Shown here piece by piece: positions 1-9,137 of a DNA stretch of 64,000 nt. Source of the DNA: Hylemonella sp. (GTDB lineage Bacteria; Pseudomonadota; Gammaproteobacteria; Burkholderiales; Burkholderiaceae_C); contig NZ_JAPZSV010000003.1 in the NCBI RefSeq assembly GCF_027532185.1, forward strand, positions 186,001-250,000. Reading direction: 5' to 3'. The notes under the pieces are model-generated. The model was not told the DNA's origin and ran no database searches. It saw only the letters and a program-made list of their open reading frames with translations. How positions within the stretch are numbered: position 1 is the first letter of the stretch; each line of letters opens with the position of its first letter. Made by a program: the position numbers and the translations under genes.

Positions 1-184
1 GCCTGTGCCGGTGGTGCTCTTCGGCAGCAGCTTCTGGCAGCGCCTGATCAACTTTGACCTGCTGGTGGAGGAAGGCGTGATCTCGCCCGAAGACACGCAG
101 CTCTTCAAGCTCGTGGACACGCCCGAGGCGGCCTGGGACGCTATCCAGTCCTACTATCGGCTGGGGGCGGGACCGGCGCCCTGA
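1..184 (+). CDS. LOG family protein (C-terminal fragment)
   Basis: The window opens inside this gene; 60 codons and a TGA stop are present. The residues PVVLFGSSFWQRLINFD followed by LLVEEGVISPED match the C-terminal part of TIGR00730/LOG-family proteins (putative lysine decarboxylase fold; characterised members release cytokinin-type bases from nucleoside monophosphates). The family's PGGxGTxxE phosphate-binding motif lies upstream of the window, so activity cannot be judged. The 3' end overlaps the 3' end of the convergent MFS gene by 44 bases. Confidence 0.75.
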   Translation, partial: PVPVVLFGSSFWQRLINFDLLVEEGVISPEDTQLFKLVDTPEAAWDAIQSYYRLGAGPAP

Positions 185-1370
185 GCTGCCAGGCGGTGCG
201 GCTACCCAGGCCCACAGCGGCGCCGACCACCCAGAACACGATGGACACGCCAACCACCGCGCCGATGCTGCCGAAGAGCAGGGGCATGAGCACGCTGGAG
301 CCGTTGAGTGACATCAGGCGCAGGCCCAGGGCCTCACCGTGGCGGTCGGCCGGGGTGATCTGGTGCAGGGTGCTCATGATCATGGGCTGCACCGAGCCCA
401 ACACCAGGCCCAGCAGCACCGAACACACGCCCATGGTCAGGGCACTGGGCATCAGCGGATAGAGACCGAAAAGCAGCGCCGTGGCCACCATGGCGCTGCT
501 GACCACCACCCACTCGCGCAGATGCCGCGCCAGCCAGGGCATGAGCAGACGCACCACGGTGGCCGCGATGGCAAAGGAGCCGAGCAGCATGCCGATGGTG
601 GACGCGCTGTAGCCGCGCTCATGGCCCAGCACGGGCAGCACGAAGGTGTGCACATCCCAGCACGAGGAAAGAAACCAGTTGACCAGCAACAGGCGACGCA
701 TCATGGGATCGCGCAGCAGGTCCCAGGCTCGGCGGCGGCCCTGCTCGGCCGCGGATGCCTGCGAGGGCAGATCGGGCGTACGCCGCACCAGCCACCAGGT
801 CAGCAGGGGCAGCAAGGCCATAAGCAGAAAGGCGCTGCGGTAGCCACCGAGATCACCCGCCTCACCGCCGAGCCAGACACCGGCGTGGTCGATCAGCAGG
901 CCCGCGAGCAACGGGCCCAGGAAGTTGGAAGTAGCCGGCCCGATGGACAACCAGCTGAAGACCTGCCGCAGTTCTGCGGCGTCGCGCGCCGCGCGCCCCA
1001 CATGGCGTTGCAGCGTGATCGAGGCCGCCCCGGTGGCCCCGCCGCTGAGCAGCGCCGCCACGCACAAGGCGGGAAAGACTGGGAAGAGCACGGCCAGTGC
1101 CGTGCCTGCACTGGCGGCGATCACGCACCAGGCGATCGGGCGACGCAGGCCGTGCCGGTCCGCATAGCGGCCGGCAGGCAGCGCCAGAAAGACCTGGGCC
1201 AATGCGAACAGGGCCATGAGCAGCCCCACAGCCAGCGCGCTGTAACCCTGCGTGAGTGCCAACAGCGGGGCCGCCATGCGCAGACCCGCCATGCAGGCAT
1301 GCAGACAGATGTGCCCGCCGATCAGGCGTGGCAGCTGATGGTGCGGGGCCGCCGTGTCCGTGACGCTCAC
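141..1370 (-). CDS. MFS transporter
   Basis: A 409-residue protein with about twelve hydrophobic segments, read as a major facilitator superfamily permease of the inner membrane. The signature after TM2, roughly GRYADRHGLRRP (residues 67-78), is the MFS loop motif GxxxDRxGRR. The substrate cannot be told from sequence; drug or metabolite export is an inference from the overall layout. The start is GTG, and it overlaps the rmuC stop (GTGA), so the two genes are probably translationally coupled and co-transcribed. The gene converges on the LOG-family gene and overlaps its end. Confidence 0.85.
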   Translation of the reverse strand: MSVTDTAAPHHQLPRLIGGHICLHACMAGLRMAAPLLALTQGYSALAVGLLMALFALAQVFLALPAGRYADRHGLRRPIAWCVIAASAGTALAVLFPVFPALCVAALLSGGATGAASITLQRHVGRAARDAAELRQVFSWLSIGPATSNFLGPLLAGLLIDHAGVWLGGEAGDLGGYRSAFLLMALLPLLTWWLVRRTPDLPSQASAAEQGRRRAWDLLRDPMMRRLLLVNWFLSSCWDVHTFVLPVLGHERGYSASTIGMLLGSFAIAATVVRLLMPWLARHLREWVVVSSAMVATALLFGLYPLMPSALTMGVCSVLLGLVLGSVQPMIMSTLHQITPADRHGEALGLRLMSLNGSSVLMPLLFGSIGAVVGVSIVFWVVGAAVGLGSRTAWQLRAPVPPPADSRTG

Positions 1371-2749
1371 CCCTCGTCGGCCTCTTTGTCCAGCGGCAGC
1401 AGGGTCTGGGCCTGGGCCTCGGGCAGGGCCTCGACCTGACGCAGGGCGCGGCCCATGGCGCGGCTGCGCACCTCGGCACTGCTCAGCGTGTTGAGCACGG
1501 TCTCGGTCTGGGACTTGACCTTGGCGAGCACGTCACCGAACTTGCCGAACTCGGTCTTGACCGCGCCCAGCACCTGCCAGACCTCGCTGGAACGCTTTTC
1601 CAATGCCAGGGTGCGAAAGCCCATCTGCAGGGAGCTGAGCATGGCCAGCAGCGTGGTGGGCCCGGCCAGCGTGACGCGGTGCTCGCGCTGCAAGGCTTCC
1701 ATCAAGCCCGGGCGCCGCAGCACCTCGGCATACAGGCCCTCGGTCGGCAGGAAGAGGATGGCAAAGTCCGTCGTGTACGGCGGCTCCACGTATTTTTCCG
1801 CGATGGATTTCGCCTCGAGGCGGATGCGGGCCTCCAGGGCCTTGGCGGCAGCTTCGGCGGCCAGGGCATCGGCGCGCTGCTGCGCATCGAGCAGGCGCTC
1901 GTAGTCCTCGTTGGGAAACTTGGCGTCGATGGGCAGCCACAGCGGCGTGCCGTCATCCGCCTTGCCGGGCAGGCGGATGGCGAAGTCCACCACGTTCTTG
2001 CTGCCCGGACGCGTGGCGACCTGGGCCGCATACTGGTCCGGCACGAAGACCTGCTCCAGCAAGGCCGCGAGTTGCGCCTCGCCGAACATGCCACGCGTCT
2101 TCACATTGGTGAGCAGGTGCTTGAGATCGCCCACACCGGCCGCCAGGGTCTGCATCTCGCCCAAGCCCTTGTGCACCTGCTCCAGGCGCTCGGCGACCTG
2201 CTTGAAGCTCTCGCCCAGGCGGGTGTGCAAGGTGGCCTGCAGCTTCTCGTCCACCGTGGCGCGCATCTCGTCGAGCTTGGCGGCATTGGTCTGCTGCAAC
2301 TGGGCCAGCTGGGCATCCAGTGTCGCGCGCATTTCTCCGATGCGGCGTGCATTCGATTCGCCCAACGCCTCCAGGCGCTGCGCCAGCGTATCGGACAGGG
2401 TCTTCTGCAGCAGCGCGAGCTGCTGGCCGAAGGCGTCGATCTGCGTGTTCTGCGTGCGCGTCGCCTCGGCCGCCTGCTGCACCAGGGTCTGCTGGAAGGT
2501 GGCCAGGTTCTGCGACAGCTCCAGCCGGGTGCCGCGCGCCGACTCGGTAATGTCCTGGCGCAGCTCACGCGTCAGGCGCTCGTGCCCGGCCAGCAACTCC
2601 TTGCGCAGCTCCTCCCCACCCTGCTGCGCCTGCGTGTCCGTGCGGCGCAGCACAAGCGCCAGCAAGAGCACCAGATGCATCACACCCAACGCCACCAGGA
2701 TCCAGAACATCGTTGAATTCAAGGCCATACCTCCAGACGCCATTGTCAT
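1367..2749 (-). CDS. rmuC: DNA recombination protein RmuC
   Basis: A 460-residue protein with one N-terminal membrane segment (about residues 14-34), a long Gln/Ala/Leu-rich coiled coil (about 45-200) and the RmuC domain beyond it, including the conserved stretch VVDFAIRLPG and PIDAKFPNEDYERL. RmuC proteins limit DNA inversions at short inverted repeats and have a nuclease-like fold. Three in-frame ATGs lie close together; the outermost at 2749 is used here, but ATG at 2728 or 2710 is possible because no Shine-Dalgarno sequence clearly favours one. The gene is followed by the coupled MFS gene. Confidence 0.9.
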   Translation of the reverse strand: MTMASGGMALNSTMFWILVALGVMHLVLLLALVLRRTDTQAQQGGEELRKELLAGHERLTRELRQDITESARGTRLELSQNLATFQQTLVQQAAEATRTQNTQIDAFGQQLALLQKTLSDTLAQRLEALGESNARRIGEMRATLDAQLAQLQQTNAAKLDEMRATVDEKLQATLHTRLGESFKQVAERLEQVHKGLGEMQTLAAGVGDLKHLLTNVKTRGMFGEAQLAALLEQVFVPDQYAAQVATRPGSKNVVDFAIRLPGKADDGTPLWLPIDAKFPNEDYERLLDAQQRADALAAEAAAKALEARIRLEAKSIAEKYVEPPYTTDFAILFLPTEGLYAEVLRRPGLMEALQREHRVTLAGPTTLLAMLSSLQMGFRTLALEKRSSEVWQVLGAVKTEFGKFGDVLAKVKSQTETVLNTLSSAEVRSRAMGRALRQVEALPEAQAQTLLPLDKEADEG

Positions 2750-2805
2750 GCAAGCCTGACCCTACGGATCGCCGGGACTGCAGGCACGGCCCGTGTGCTG
2801 CGGGC

Positions 2806-2838
2806 TATACTCAAAGCGCGTCGACCGATGCATCGGTC
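2806..2838 (+). promoter_or_regulatory. -10 box and perfect 16-bp palindrome before the CPA2 antiporter
   Basis: TATACT at 2806-2811 fits a -10 element. It is followed by the perfect palindrome GACCGATGCATCGGTC at 2823-2838, which would fall just after the start site. No good -35 element is seen. The palindrome may be an operator or a leader hairpin. It lies in the divergent gap between rmuC and the antiporter gene. Confidence 0.4.
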
Positions 2839-2939
2839 TGCCATCCATACGCCCTCTGTACTCCCCCGGCCTCACACAGGCCTCCTCGGGATGCAGGCGC
2901 TGGCCTCCGAGCCAGGCTCTCGAACAACAAGGAGACGCG

Positions 2940-4199
2940 ATGATCGATCTCATGCTCAACTGGTCCGAGTGGATCAAACCCTCGGCTGGCCTGCCCACCG
3001 TGCAGTGGGCCCTGCTGCTGGCCTTGGCGGCCGGGGCTGGCCATCTGCTGCAGCGCTATCTGGGCCTGCCCAAGGTGCTGGGCTACTCCATCGTCGGTGC
3101 TGTTGCAGGGTTTTCGGGCTACACAGCCGCGACCTGGCCACTCGACGGTATCGCCCAGTTCATGGTTGAGCTTGGTCTGTCCATCGTGCTCTTCGAGGCC
3201 GGTGGTCGTCTCTCGCTGCGCTGGTTCCGCCACAACCCCATGCTGCTTGCGCAGAGCCTGGGAGAAGCCGTAGCCACCTATCTGCTGGTCTGGTGGGTGC
3301 TGATGCTCTTCGGTGTGGACGAGGCCCTGCACATGCCGCTGGCCCTGCTGCTGGTGGCCGCCTCACCGGCCGTGCTCATGCGCGTGGCCAGCGATATCCG
3401 CGCCAGCGGCCCCGTCACCGACCGCGCCATCACCCTGGCCGCGCTCAACACCTTCTACGTGCTGGCCTTGGGTGGCGTCATGGCCCGCCTGCTGGGCCGC
3501 GAGGAAGCGCGGCTGGCGGACGCCTTCTACCCCGTGCTGCTACTCCTGGTGGCCTCGGTGCTCGTGGGTGCGCTGCTGGCCCTGGCGCTGCGCAAGGCGC
3601 TGCAGATCATGAGCCCGACCAGCGAGAACACCGCGGTGCTGCAACTGGCGCTGATCGCTGCCGGCACGGCCTTGGCCGCGCATTTCGGCGGCTCGGCGCC
3701 GCTGGCCGCACTGCTGGCAGGCATCCTGCTCAAGACCCTGCATCCGCGGCCCTGGTCCTGGCCGCGCCAGTTCGGCACGGCCTCGGCCATCCTGACCATC
3801 CTCATGTTCGTACTGGTCTCCATGGCCGCCGCCCAGGCGCCGTGGAACTGGCAGGCCTGGAGTCTGATCGCCGCCCTGGTGCTGGCGCGGGCGCTGGCCA
3901 AGCTCGCCGCCATCGGCCTGGCCGGCATCGGCAGCGGCGCCAGCCCGAAGCAAGCGCTATGGACGGCCGGGGCCATGTGGCCCCTCTCGGCGGTAGCCCT
4001 GTTGCTGGTCTCGCAATTTGCCGAGTTCGCGCCGACCATCGGTGCGCCGGCTGCGGCCATCGCCCTGCCACTGATTTTGCTCATGGAAGTGCTGGGCGCA
4101 CTCATGGCGGTACTGGCCCTGCAGCGCGCGGGCGAAGCCGGCCGCCCGCCCGCCACCCGTCGTATCAAAGTCGAGGGAGACACCACCGATGCCGCTTGA
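2940..4199 (+). CDS. cation:proton antiporter, CPA2 family
   Basis: A 419-residue integral membrane protein with about twelve hydrophobic segments, matching the Na+/H+ exchanger domain of CPA2 (KefB/KefC-like) proteins. Typical elements are [18 protein letters not shown] near residues 41-58 and [17 protein letters not shown] around residues 76-92. It lacks the C-terminal TrkA-N/RCK domain found in Kef channels, so it is probably a simple monovalent cation/proton exchanger; K+ or Na+ preference is unknown. The ATG at 2940 is preceded by AAGGAGACGCG, a good ribosome site. The stop overlaps the ybdK start by 11 bases, which suggests an operon. Confidence 0.85.
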   Translation: MIDLMLNWSEWIKPSAGLPTVQWALLLALAAGAGHLLQRYLGLPKVLGYSIVGAVAGFSGYTAATWPLDGIAQFMVELGLSIVLFEAGGRLSLRWFRHNPMLLAQSLGEAVATYLLVWWVLMLFGVDEALHMPLALLLVAASPAVLMRVASDIRASGPVTDRAITLAALNTFYVLALGGVMARLLGREEARLADAFYPVLLLLVASVLVGALLALALRKALQIMSPTSENTAVLQLALIAAGTALAAHFGGSAPLAALLAGILLKTLHPRPWSWPRQFGTASAILTILMFVLVSMAAAQAPWNWQAWSLIAALVLARALAKLAAIGLAGIGSGASPKQALWTAGAMWPLSAVALLLVSQFAEFAPTIGAPAAAIALPLILLMEVLGALMAVLALQRAGEAGRPPATRRIKVEGDTTDAA

Positions 4200-5322
4200 A
4201 CCTTTCAGCCATTCCGAGGCGCTCACCCTGGGCGTGGAGCTCGAGCTGCAGCTCGTCAACACGCACGACTACGACCTCGCGCCCTATGCCGACGACATGC
4301 TGCGCCTGATGGCCAAGCGCCAGCTGCCCGGCAGCGTGGTGCCCGAGATGACCTCGAGCATGATCGAGATCTCCACCGGGGTCTGTCACTCCCCGGCCCA
4401 GGTGCGCGAACAGCTCGGCCTGATCCGCGATGCCCTAGTGCAATGTGCCGACAAGCTCAACATCGCCGTGGTCGGTGGTGGCACCCATCCCTTCCAGCAG
4501 TGGCATGAGCGACGCATCTACGACAAGCCGCGCTTCAAGCAGCTGTCCGAACTCTATGGTTACCTCTCCAAGCAGTTCACCATCTTCGGTCAGCACGTGC
4601 ACATCGGCTGCCCGGACGCCGACAGCGCCCTGCTCATGCTGCACCGCATGTCGCGCTACATCCCGCACTTCATCGCGCTGTCGGCCTCATCGCCCTTCGT
4701 GCAGGGACATGACACGGCTTTCGACTCGGCACGGCTGAACTCGGTCTTTGCCTTCCCGCTCTCGGGCCGAGCGCCCTTCGTTCTGAGCTGGAATGACTTC
4801 AACGCCTACTTCGACAAGATGACGCGCACCGGCGTGGTCAAGAGCATGAAGGACTTCTACTGGGACATCCGACCCAAGCCCGAGTACGGCACCATCGAGA
4901 TCCGCGTCTTCGACACGCCGCTGTCGATCGAACGTGCCGCGGCGCTGGCCGGCTATGTGCAGGCGCTGGCGGCCTGGTTCCTCAAGGAAGACCCCTTCCA
5001 GCCGGAGGAAGACGACTACCTGGTCTACACCTACAACCGCTTCCAGGCCTGCCGCTTCGGCCTGGACGCCGTTTATGTCGACCCGGCCAGTGGCACCCAC
5101 CTGCCGCTCAAGGAGCACATCCTGGCCACGCTGGACCGCGTGCAGCCCTACGCCACCTCACCGGGTACCGGTGCGGCGCTGGAGCTGCTGCGCAGCAGCA
5201 CCGAGCGCGGCCACAACGACGCGCGCTGGCTGCGTGACGCGCAGACGCGTGAGCAGCTGCTCGGCGAAATCACGCGCCAGGCCGGTCTGCAGTTCCGCAA
5301 GACCGAGACCCACGTGGCCTGA
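4189..5322 (+). CDS. ybdK: YbdK-type carboxylate-amine ligase (glutamate-cysteine ligase 2 family)
   Basis: A 377-residue protein of the GCS2 family. The N-terminus contains [10 protein letters not shown], and further on [24 protein letters not shown] and [11 protein letters not shown], the ATP-grasp-like active-site blocks of YbdK proteins. E. coli YbdK has weak glutamate-cysteine ligase activity; the true substrate in this group is not certain. The length is normal (about 370 residues). The ATG at 4189 overlaps the preceding antiporter gene and has GAGGGAGA upstream. Linkage to a glutathione-sensitive transporter family (CPA2) is suggestive but not proof of a shared role. Confidence 0.85.
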   Translation: MPLEPFSHSEALTLGVELELQLVNTHDYDLAPYADDMLRLMAKRQLPGSVVPEMTSSMIEISTGVCHSPAQVREQLGLIRDALVQCADKLNIAVVGGGTHPFQQWHERRIYDKPRFKQLSELYGYLSKQFTIFGQHVHIGCPDADSALLMLHRMSRYIPHFIALSASSPFVQGHDTAFDSARLNSVFAFPLSGRAPFVLSWNDFNAYFDKMTRTGVVKSMKDFYWDIRPKPEYGTIEIRVFDTPLSIERAAALAGYVQALAAWFLKEDPFQPEEDDYLVYTYNRFQACRFGLDAVYVDPASGTHLPLKEHILATLDRVQPYATSPGTGAALELLRSSTERGHNDARWLRDAQTREQLLGEITRQAGLQFRKTETHVA

Positions 5323-5345
5323 GCGGCCACGCTGGCGGTCGTGCC

Positions 5346-6329
5346 TCAGGCCTTGAGGACCTGGGGGTTCAGCGGGGTGAGGCCACGGCCCTTGCTGAAG
5401 AACTCGATCAGGTTGTCCGCAGCCAGTTTGGCCATGGCCTTGCGCGTGGGCACGCTGGCGCTGGCGATGTGCGGCGTGAGGACCACGTTGGGCACGGTCA
5501 GCAAGCCGGGGTTGACCTTGGGCTCGCCTTCGAACACATCCAGCCCCGCCGCAGCGATACGCTTGTCGCGCAGCGCCTTCACCAGCGCGTCTTCATCGAC
5601 GATGCCGCCGCGCGCAATGTTGACCAGCGTGGCCGTGGGCTTCATGAGCGCGATTTCGGCTGCACCGACGATGTGGTGCGACGCGGCCGAGTACGGCAGC
5701 ACCAGCACCAGATGGTCCGCGGTCTTGAACAGCTCTTCCTTGCTCACATAGCGCGCCTTGCACTCGGCTTCGGTTGCCGCATCGAGGCGCGAGCGGTTGT
5801 GATAGACCACGTTCATGCCGAAGCCGTGCGAGCCGCGCCGGGCGATGCCCTGGCCGATGCGCCCCATGCCCAAGATGCCCAGCGTGGCGCCGTGGATGTC
5901 GGAGCCGGCGAACATGTCGTAGCTCCACTTGGTCCATTTGCCTTCGCGCAGGTAGATCTCGCTCTCGGTGATGCGGCGGGCCGTGGCCATGAGCAGCGCG
6001 AAGCCGAAGTCGGCCGTGGTCTCGGTCAGCACGTCGGGGGTGTTTGTACCCAGCACACCGCGTGCCGTCATGGCGTCGAGGTCAAAGTTGTTGTAACCCA
6101 CGGCCATGTTGGCGCAGATCCTGAGCTTGGGGCAGGCTGCCAGCAGCTCGGCGTCGATGCGCACGCTGCCCGTGGTGAAGGCGCCGTCCTTGTCGCGCAG
6201 CTTCTCGATCAGCTGGGCCGGCGTCCAGGCTTCGTCGCTCTGGTTGGATTCGACCTCGAAGTGCTGCGACAGATAGGCCACGGTCTCGGGAAAGACGGCA
6301 CGGGTGACGAGGATGCGGGGTTTGCTCAT
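5346..6329 (-). CDS. 2-hydroxyacid dehydrogenase (glyoxylate/hydroxypyruvate reductase GhrB-like)
   Basis: A 327-residue NAD(P)-dependent D-2-hydroxyacid dehydrogenase. The Rossmann motif LGILGMGRIGQG lies near residue 150. The catalytic Arg (in NIARGGIVDE), Glu (in DVFEGEP) and His (in LTPHIASA) are all present. The best functional guess is reduction of glyoxylate or hydroxypyruvate. The start at 6329 is chosen because AAAGAGAGAGATTCC precedes it and the protein then begins MSKPRILVT, as in homologues. The gene lies 32 bases behind the permease gene, probably as the last gene of a minus-strand operon. Confidence 0.88.
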   Translation of the reverse strand: MSKPRILVTRAVFPETVAYLSQHFEVESNQSDEAWTPAQLIEKLRDKDGAFTTGSVRIDAELLAACPKLRICANMAVGYNNFDLDAMTARGVLGTNTPDVLTETTADFGFALLMATARRITESEIYLREGKWTKWSYDMFAGSDIHGATLGILGMGRIGQGIARRGSHGFGMNVVYHNRSRLDAATEAECKARYVSKEELFKTADHLVLVLPYSAASHHIVGAAEIALMKPTATLVNIARGGIVDEDALVKALRDKRIAAAGLDVFEGEPKVNPGLLTVPNVVLTPHIASASVPTRKAMAKLAADNLIEFFSKGRGLTPLNPQVLKA

Positions 6330-6361
6330 GGAATCTCTCTCTTTGCTTAACGAAACCGGAT

Positions 6362-7768
6362 TCAGCGGAACCAGATCAGGGTCATGACGACGAACAAGGG
6401 CAGCAGGATGCCGCCGGACCACAGCATGTAGCCAAAGAAGCTGGGCATCTTCACGCCGCGGTCCTCGGCAATCGCCTTGACCATCAGGTTGGGCGCGTTA
6501 CCGATGTAGGTGTTGGCGCCCATGAAGACGGCGCCGGCCGAGATGGCAGCCAGCGTGGGGGCCAGCGTCGTCATCAGCACTGCGGGGTCGCCGCCGGCGG
6601 TGTTGAAGAAGACCAGATAGGTCGGCGCGTTGTCGAGGAAGGAGCTCAGGGCACCGGCGGCCCAGAAGTACATGGCGGGGTCGGGCGAGCCATCGGGCCG
6701 GGTCACGGCCGCCACGATGGCGCCAAACGGACCGTTCACACCGGCCTTGAGCATGGCGATCACAGGGATGATGGTCAGGAAGATGCCAGCAAAGAGCTTG
6801 GCCACCTCCTGCATCGGGGCCCAGGAGAACTGGTTGCGTTCGTGCACGGCGGCCGGCGTGATGCGCAGCGAGATGAAGGTGACGATGACCAGGCCGATGT
6901 CGCGCACCAGGCCCGGCAGGCCGACGTCGGTGCCGGCGATGTTGAACACAACGGAGGACTTCCAGAAACCGCTGAGCAGCACCAGGCCCACGATCACCCC
7001 CAGCAGCCAGAAGTTGACCGCCCCCTCGAAGCCGATGCGCCTGCTGTCCGGCGTGGGATCGACCGGCAGCACCTCCTCGCGCCGGTGGTAGTACCAGCTG
7101 TCCATGGCGTAGAACAAGGCCAGCAGCACGCCGACGAGGAACAGGGTCTCGGGGAAGATGTGGCTCAGGGTCCAGAAGAAGTCCACGCCCTTGAGGAAGC
7201 CCAGGAAGAGCGGAGGATCGCCCAGCGGTGTCAGCGAACCTCCCGCGTTCGAGACGATGAAGATGAAGAAGATGATCACATGGGCCTTGTGGCGCCGGTT
7301 GTCATTGGCCCGGATCAAGGGACGGATCAGCAACATGGACGCCCCCGTCGTGCCCATGAAGCTCGCCAACACCGCACCGATGGCCAGGATGGCCGTGTTC
7401 AGCCCCGGACTGCCGTGCAGATTGCCGCGGATGTAGATGCCCCCCGCCACCGTGAACAGCGCGGTCAGCAGGATGATGAAGGGAATGTACTCAGCCAGCA
7501 GCGCGTGCACAAAGCTCACGCCCGCCAACCCCGGACCGAAGACCGCGGCGAAAGGCAGCAAAAACACCAGGGCCCAGGCTGCCGCCACCTTGCCGAAATG
7601 GTGGTGCCAGAAATGGGGCGCGACGAGCGGCAGGATGGCGATGGACAGCAGGATGCCCGCAAAGGGCACACCCCACAGGACGGAGAGCTGGCTACCGTCC
7701 AGATCAGCCGCCAGAGCTAGGCTCGGGCAAGCCGCCAGCAGGGCCAAGCCCCAACGCAGTCGTTTCAT
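6362..7768 (-). CDS. sodium:proton antiporter-like permease (CitMHS_2/NhaD-like)
   Basis: A 468-residue membrane protein starting with a cleavable-looking signal sequence (ending ...PSLALA, about residue 20) and followed by about twelve hydrophobic segments. The blocks FIFIVSNAGGSLTPLGDPPLF and FMGANTYIGNAPNLMVKAIAE are typical of the ion-transporter superfamily members annotated as sodium:proton antiporters or putative citrate transporters. Substrate is uncertain. It lies 11 bases behind the nitroreductase gene and is presumably co-transcribed with the thioesterase, nitroreductase and hydroxyacid dehydrogenase genes. Confidence 0.8.
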   Translation of the reverse strand: MKRLRWGLALLAACPSLALAADLDGSQLSVLWGVPFAGILLSIAILPLVAPHFWHHHFGKVAAAWALVFLLPFAAVFGPGLAGVSFVHALLAEYIPFIILLTALFTVAGGIYIRGNLHGSPGLNTAILAIGAVLASFMGTTGASMLLIRPLIRANDNRRHKAHVIIFFIFIVSNAGGSLTPLGDPPLFLGFLKGVDFFWTLSHIFPETLFLVGVLLALFYAMDSWYYHRREEVLPVDPTPDSRRIGFEGAVNFWLLGVIVGLVLLSGFWKSSVVFNIAGTDVGLPGLVRDIGLVIVTFISLRITPAAVHERNQFSWAPMQEVAKLFAGIFLTIIPVIAMLKAGVNGPFGAIVAAVTRPDGSPDPAMYFWAAGALSSFLDNAPTYLVFFNTAGGDPAVLMTTLAPTLAAISAGAVFMGANTYIGNAPNLMVKAIAEDRGVKMPSFFGYMLWSGGILLPLFVVMTLIWFR

Positions 7769-7779
7769 GTTTCTAGCTC

Positions 7780-8472
7780 CTAGGATGCATCAAGCCAGCG
7801 CGTGTAGTCCTCGACGGGAATGCGCGGCGTGTGGAAGGTGTTGACGATGGCCTCGGGGTCGGCATAGCCCAGGGCCATGCCGCAGACCAGCATCTCGTCA
7901 GGACCGGCACCGATGTGCGGCAGGATGATTTTTGCAAAGCCGTTCCAGGCCGCCTGCGGGCAGGTGTGCAGGCCGCGCGCCCGCGCCGCCAGCATGAGGT
8001 TCTGCAGGAACATGCCGTAGTCCACCAGCGACCCGCGACCCATGACGCGGTCAACGGTGAACATCAGGCCCACGGGGGCATCGAAGAAGCGGAAGTTGCG
8101 CTGGTGCTGGGCATGCATCCGATCCTTGTCGCCCTTGCCGATACCCAGCAGGCCATAGAGCCCCCAGCCGTTCTCGCGGCGACGGTCGATGTAGGGGCTG
8201 ACCCATCGCTCAGGATAGTAGTCGTAGGCCTCGCGGTACTCGTCGGCCAGAGTGGGATCGGCGCGCAAGGCGTCGTGCGCCGCGCAGACCTGCTGGACCA
8301 GGGCGTCGCGGCTGGCGCCACGCAGCACGTAGACCCGCCAGGGCTGGGTGTTGGTGCCTGAAGGCGCACGTGCGGCCAGCGCCAGGATCTCGCGGATCAG
8401 CTCAGGCGCCACAGGCTGCGCGGTGAAAGCACGCACCGACATGCGCGAGCGAATGGCTTCGTCGACCGTCAT
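7780..8472 (-). CDS. nitroreductase family protein
   Basis: A 230-residue FMN-dependent oxidoreductase. The N-terminal RSRMSVRAF (FMN phosphate contact) and the AARAPSGTNTQPWRVYV block are the family hallmarks; MLVCGMALGYAD near residue 195 is the second FMN segment. These enzymes reduce nitro groups or quinones with NAD(P)H; the natural substrate is unknown. The ATG overlaps the stop of the upstream thioesterase gene (ATGA), indicating coupled translation. Confidence 0.9.
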   Translation of the reverse strand: MTVDEAIRSRMSVRAFTAQPVAPELIREILALAARAPSGTNTQPWRVYVLRGASRDALVQQVCAAHDALRADPTLADEYREAYDYYPERWVSPYIDRRRENGWGLYGLLGIGKGDKDRMHAQHQRNFRFFDAPVGLMFTVDRVMGRGSLVDYGMFLQNLMLAARARGLHTCPQAAWNGFAKIILPHIGAGPDEMLVCGMALGYADPEAIVNTFHTPRIPVEDYTRWLDAS

Positions 8473-8921
8473 GCGCTCACCGTCAGCTGTTCCAGCGCAG
8501 CACGTAGCGGCGGCGGCAGCGGCACGGGCCGGCGGGTCTGCCGGTCCACATAGACATGGACAAAATGCCCCTGGGCTGCCGCGCTCTGCTCGCCCTGGGC
8601 AAACAGACCCACCTCATAACGCACGCTGGAATTGCCCAGTCGCGCCACGCGGATGCCAGCCTCGATGGTCTGCGGAAAAGCCAGCGACGCGAAATAGTTG
8701 CATTGCGTTTCGATCACCAGCCCGATGGTGGAGCCGCCATGGATGTCGAGCACGCCCTGCTCGATCAACCAGGCGTTGACGGCGGAGTCGAACCAGCTGT
8801 AGTACACGACGTTGTTGACGTGTCCATAGACGTCGTTGTCCATCCAGCGCGTGGTGAGAGTCCGCCAGACCGGATAGGCGCTGCGTGTCTCCGGCATGGG
8901 TTTTCTTGTTTCGGTGTTCAT
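8469..8921 (-). CDS. acyl-CoA thioesterase, 4HBT hotdog fold
   Basis: A 150-residue hotdog-fold protein. [24 protein letters not shown] contains the catalytic-region motif of 4-hydroxybenzoyl-CoA thioesterases (Asp of the D-x-Y/G-H-x-N-N signature). The acyl-CoA substrate is unknown. The start at 8921 (MNTETRK) has GAGG six bases upstream; an outer in-frame start at 8948 has no such site. It is the first gene of the run that continues with the nitroreductase. Confidence 0.85.
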   Translation of the reverse strand: MNTETRKPMPETRSAYPVWRTLTTRWMDNDVYGHVNNVVYYSWFDSAVNAWLIEQGVLDIHGGSTIGLVIETQCNYFASLAFPQTIEAGIRVARLGNSSVRYEVGLFAQGEQSAAAQGHFVHVYVDRQTRRPVPLPPPLRAALEQLTVSA

Positions 8922-9026
8922 GCGCAGCCTCGATTCTGCCAGCCCCACCCAACCGTCCCCTTACAGCGCCCCGGCGCTTGCCCAAGCCGTGCAGGCCTGG
9001 CCCGCGCTAGGGCACGAACCCTAAAA

Positions 9027-9041
9027 TGCTGCAAAGCAGCA
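9027..9041. promoter_or_regulatory. PhaR-like operator 1 upstream of phaP
   Basis: TGCTGC-AAA-GCAGCA is a perfect inverted repeat. It contains CTGC-N3-GCAG, the form reported for PhaR repressor sites at phasin genes. It sits about ten bases before the -35 box of the phaP promoter. PhaR itself is not encoded in this window. Confidence 0.75.
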
Positions 9042-9049
9042 AAAAGCAC

Positions 9050-9077
9050 TTGCCTTCGGCCACGACTTCCCTACAAT
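9050..9077 (+). promoter_or_regulatory. phaP promoter
   Basis: TTGCCT at 9050-9055 and TACAAT at 9072-9077 are separated by 16 bases, a good sigma-70 match. The expected start site near 9084 is flanked by the two PhaR-like operators. Confidence 0.65.
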
Positions 9078-9085
9078 TCGTCACA

Positions 9086-9100
9086 TGCTGCACCGCAGCA
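9086..9100. promoter_or_regulatory. PhaR-like operator 2, at the phaP start site
   Basis: TGCTGC-ACC-GCAGCA is a second perfect 6+3+6 inverted repeat with the CTGC-N3-GCAG core, 59 bases centre to centre from the first. Its position just after the predicted start site suits direct repression. Confidence 0.75.
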
Positions 9101-9137
9101 TACATTGCCCGTCTACTCTTTTGATCAGGAGATCTGT

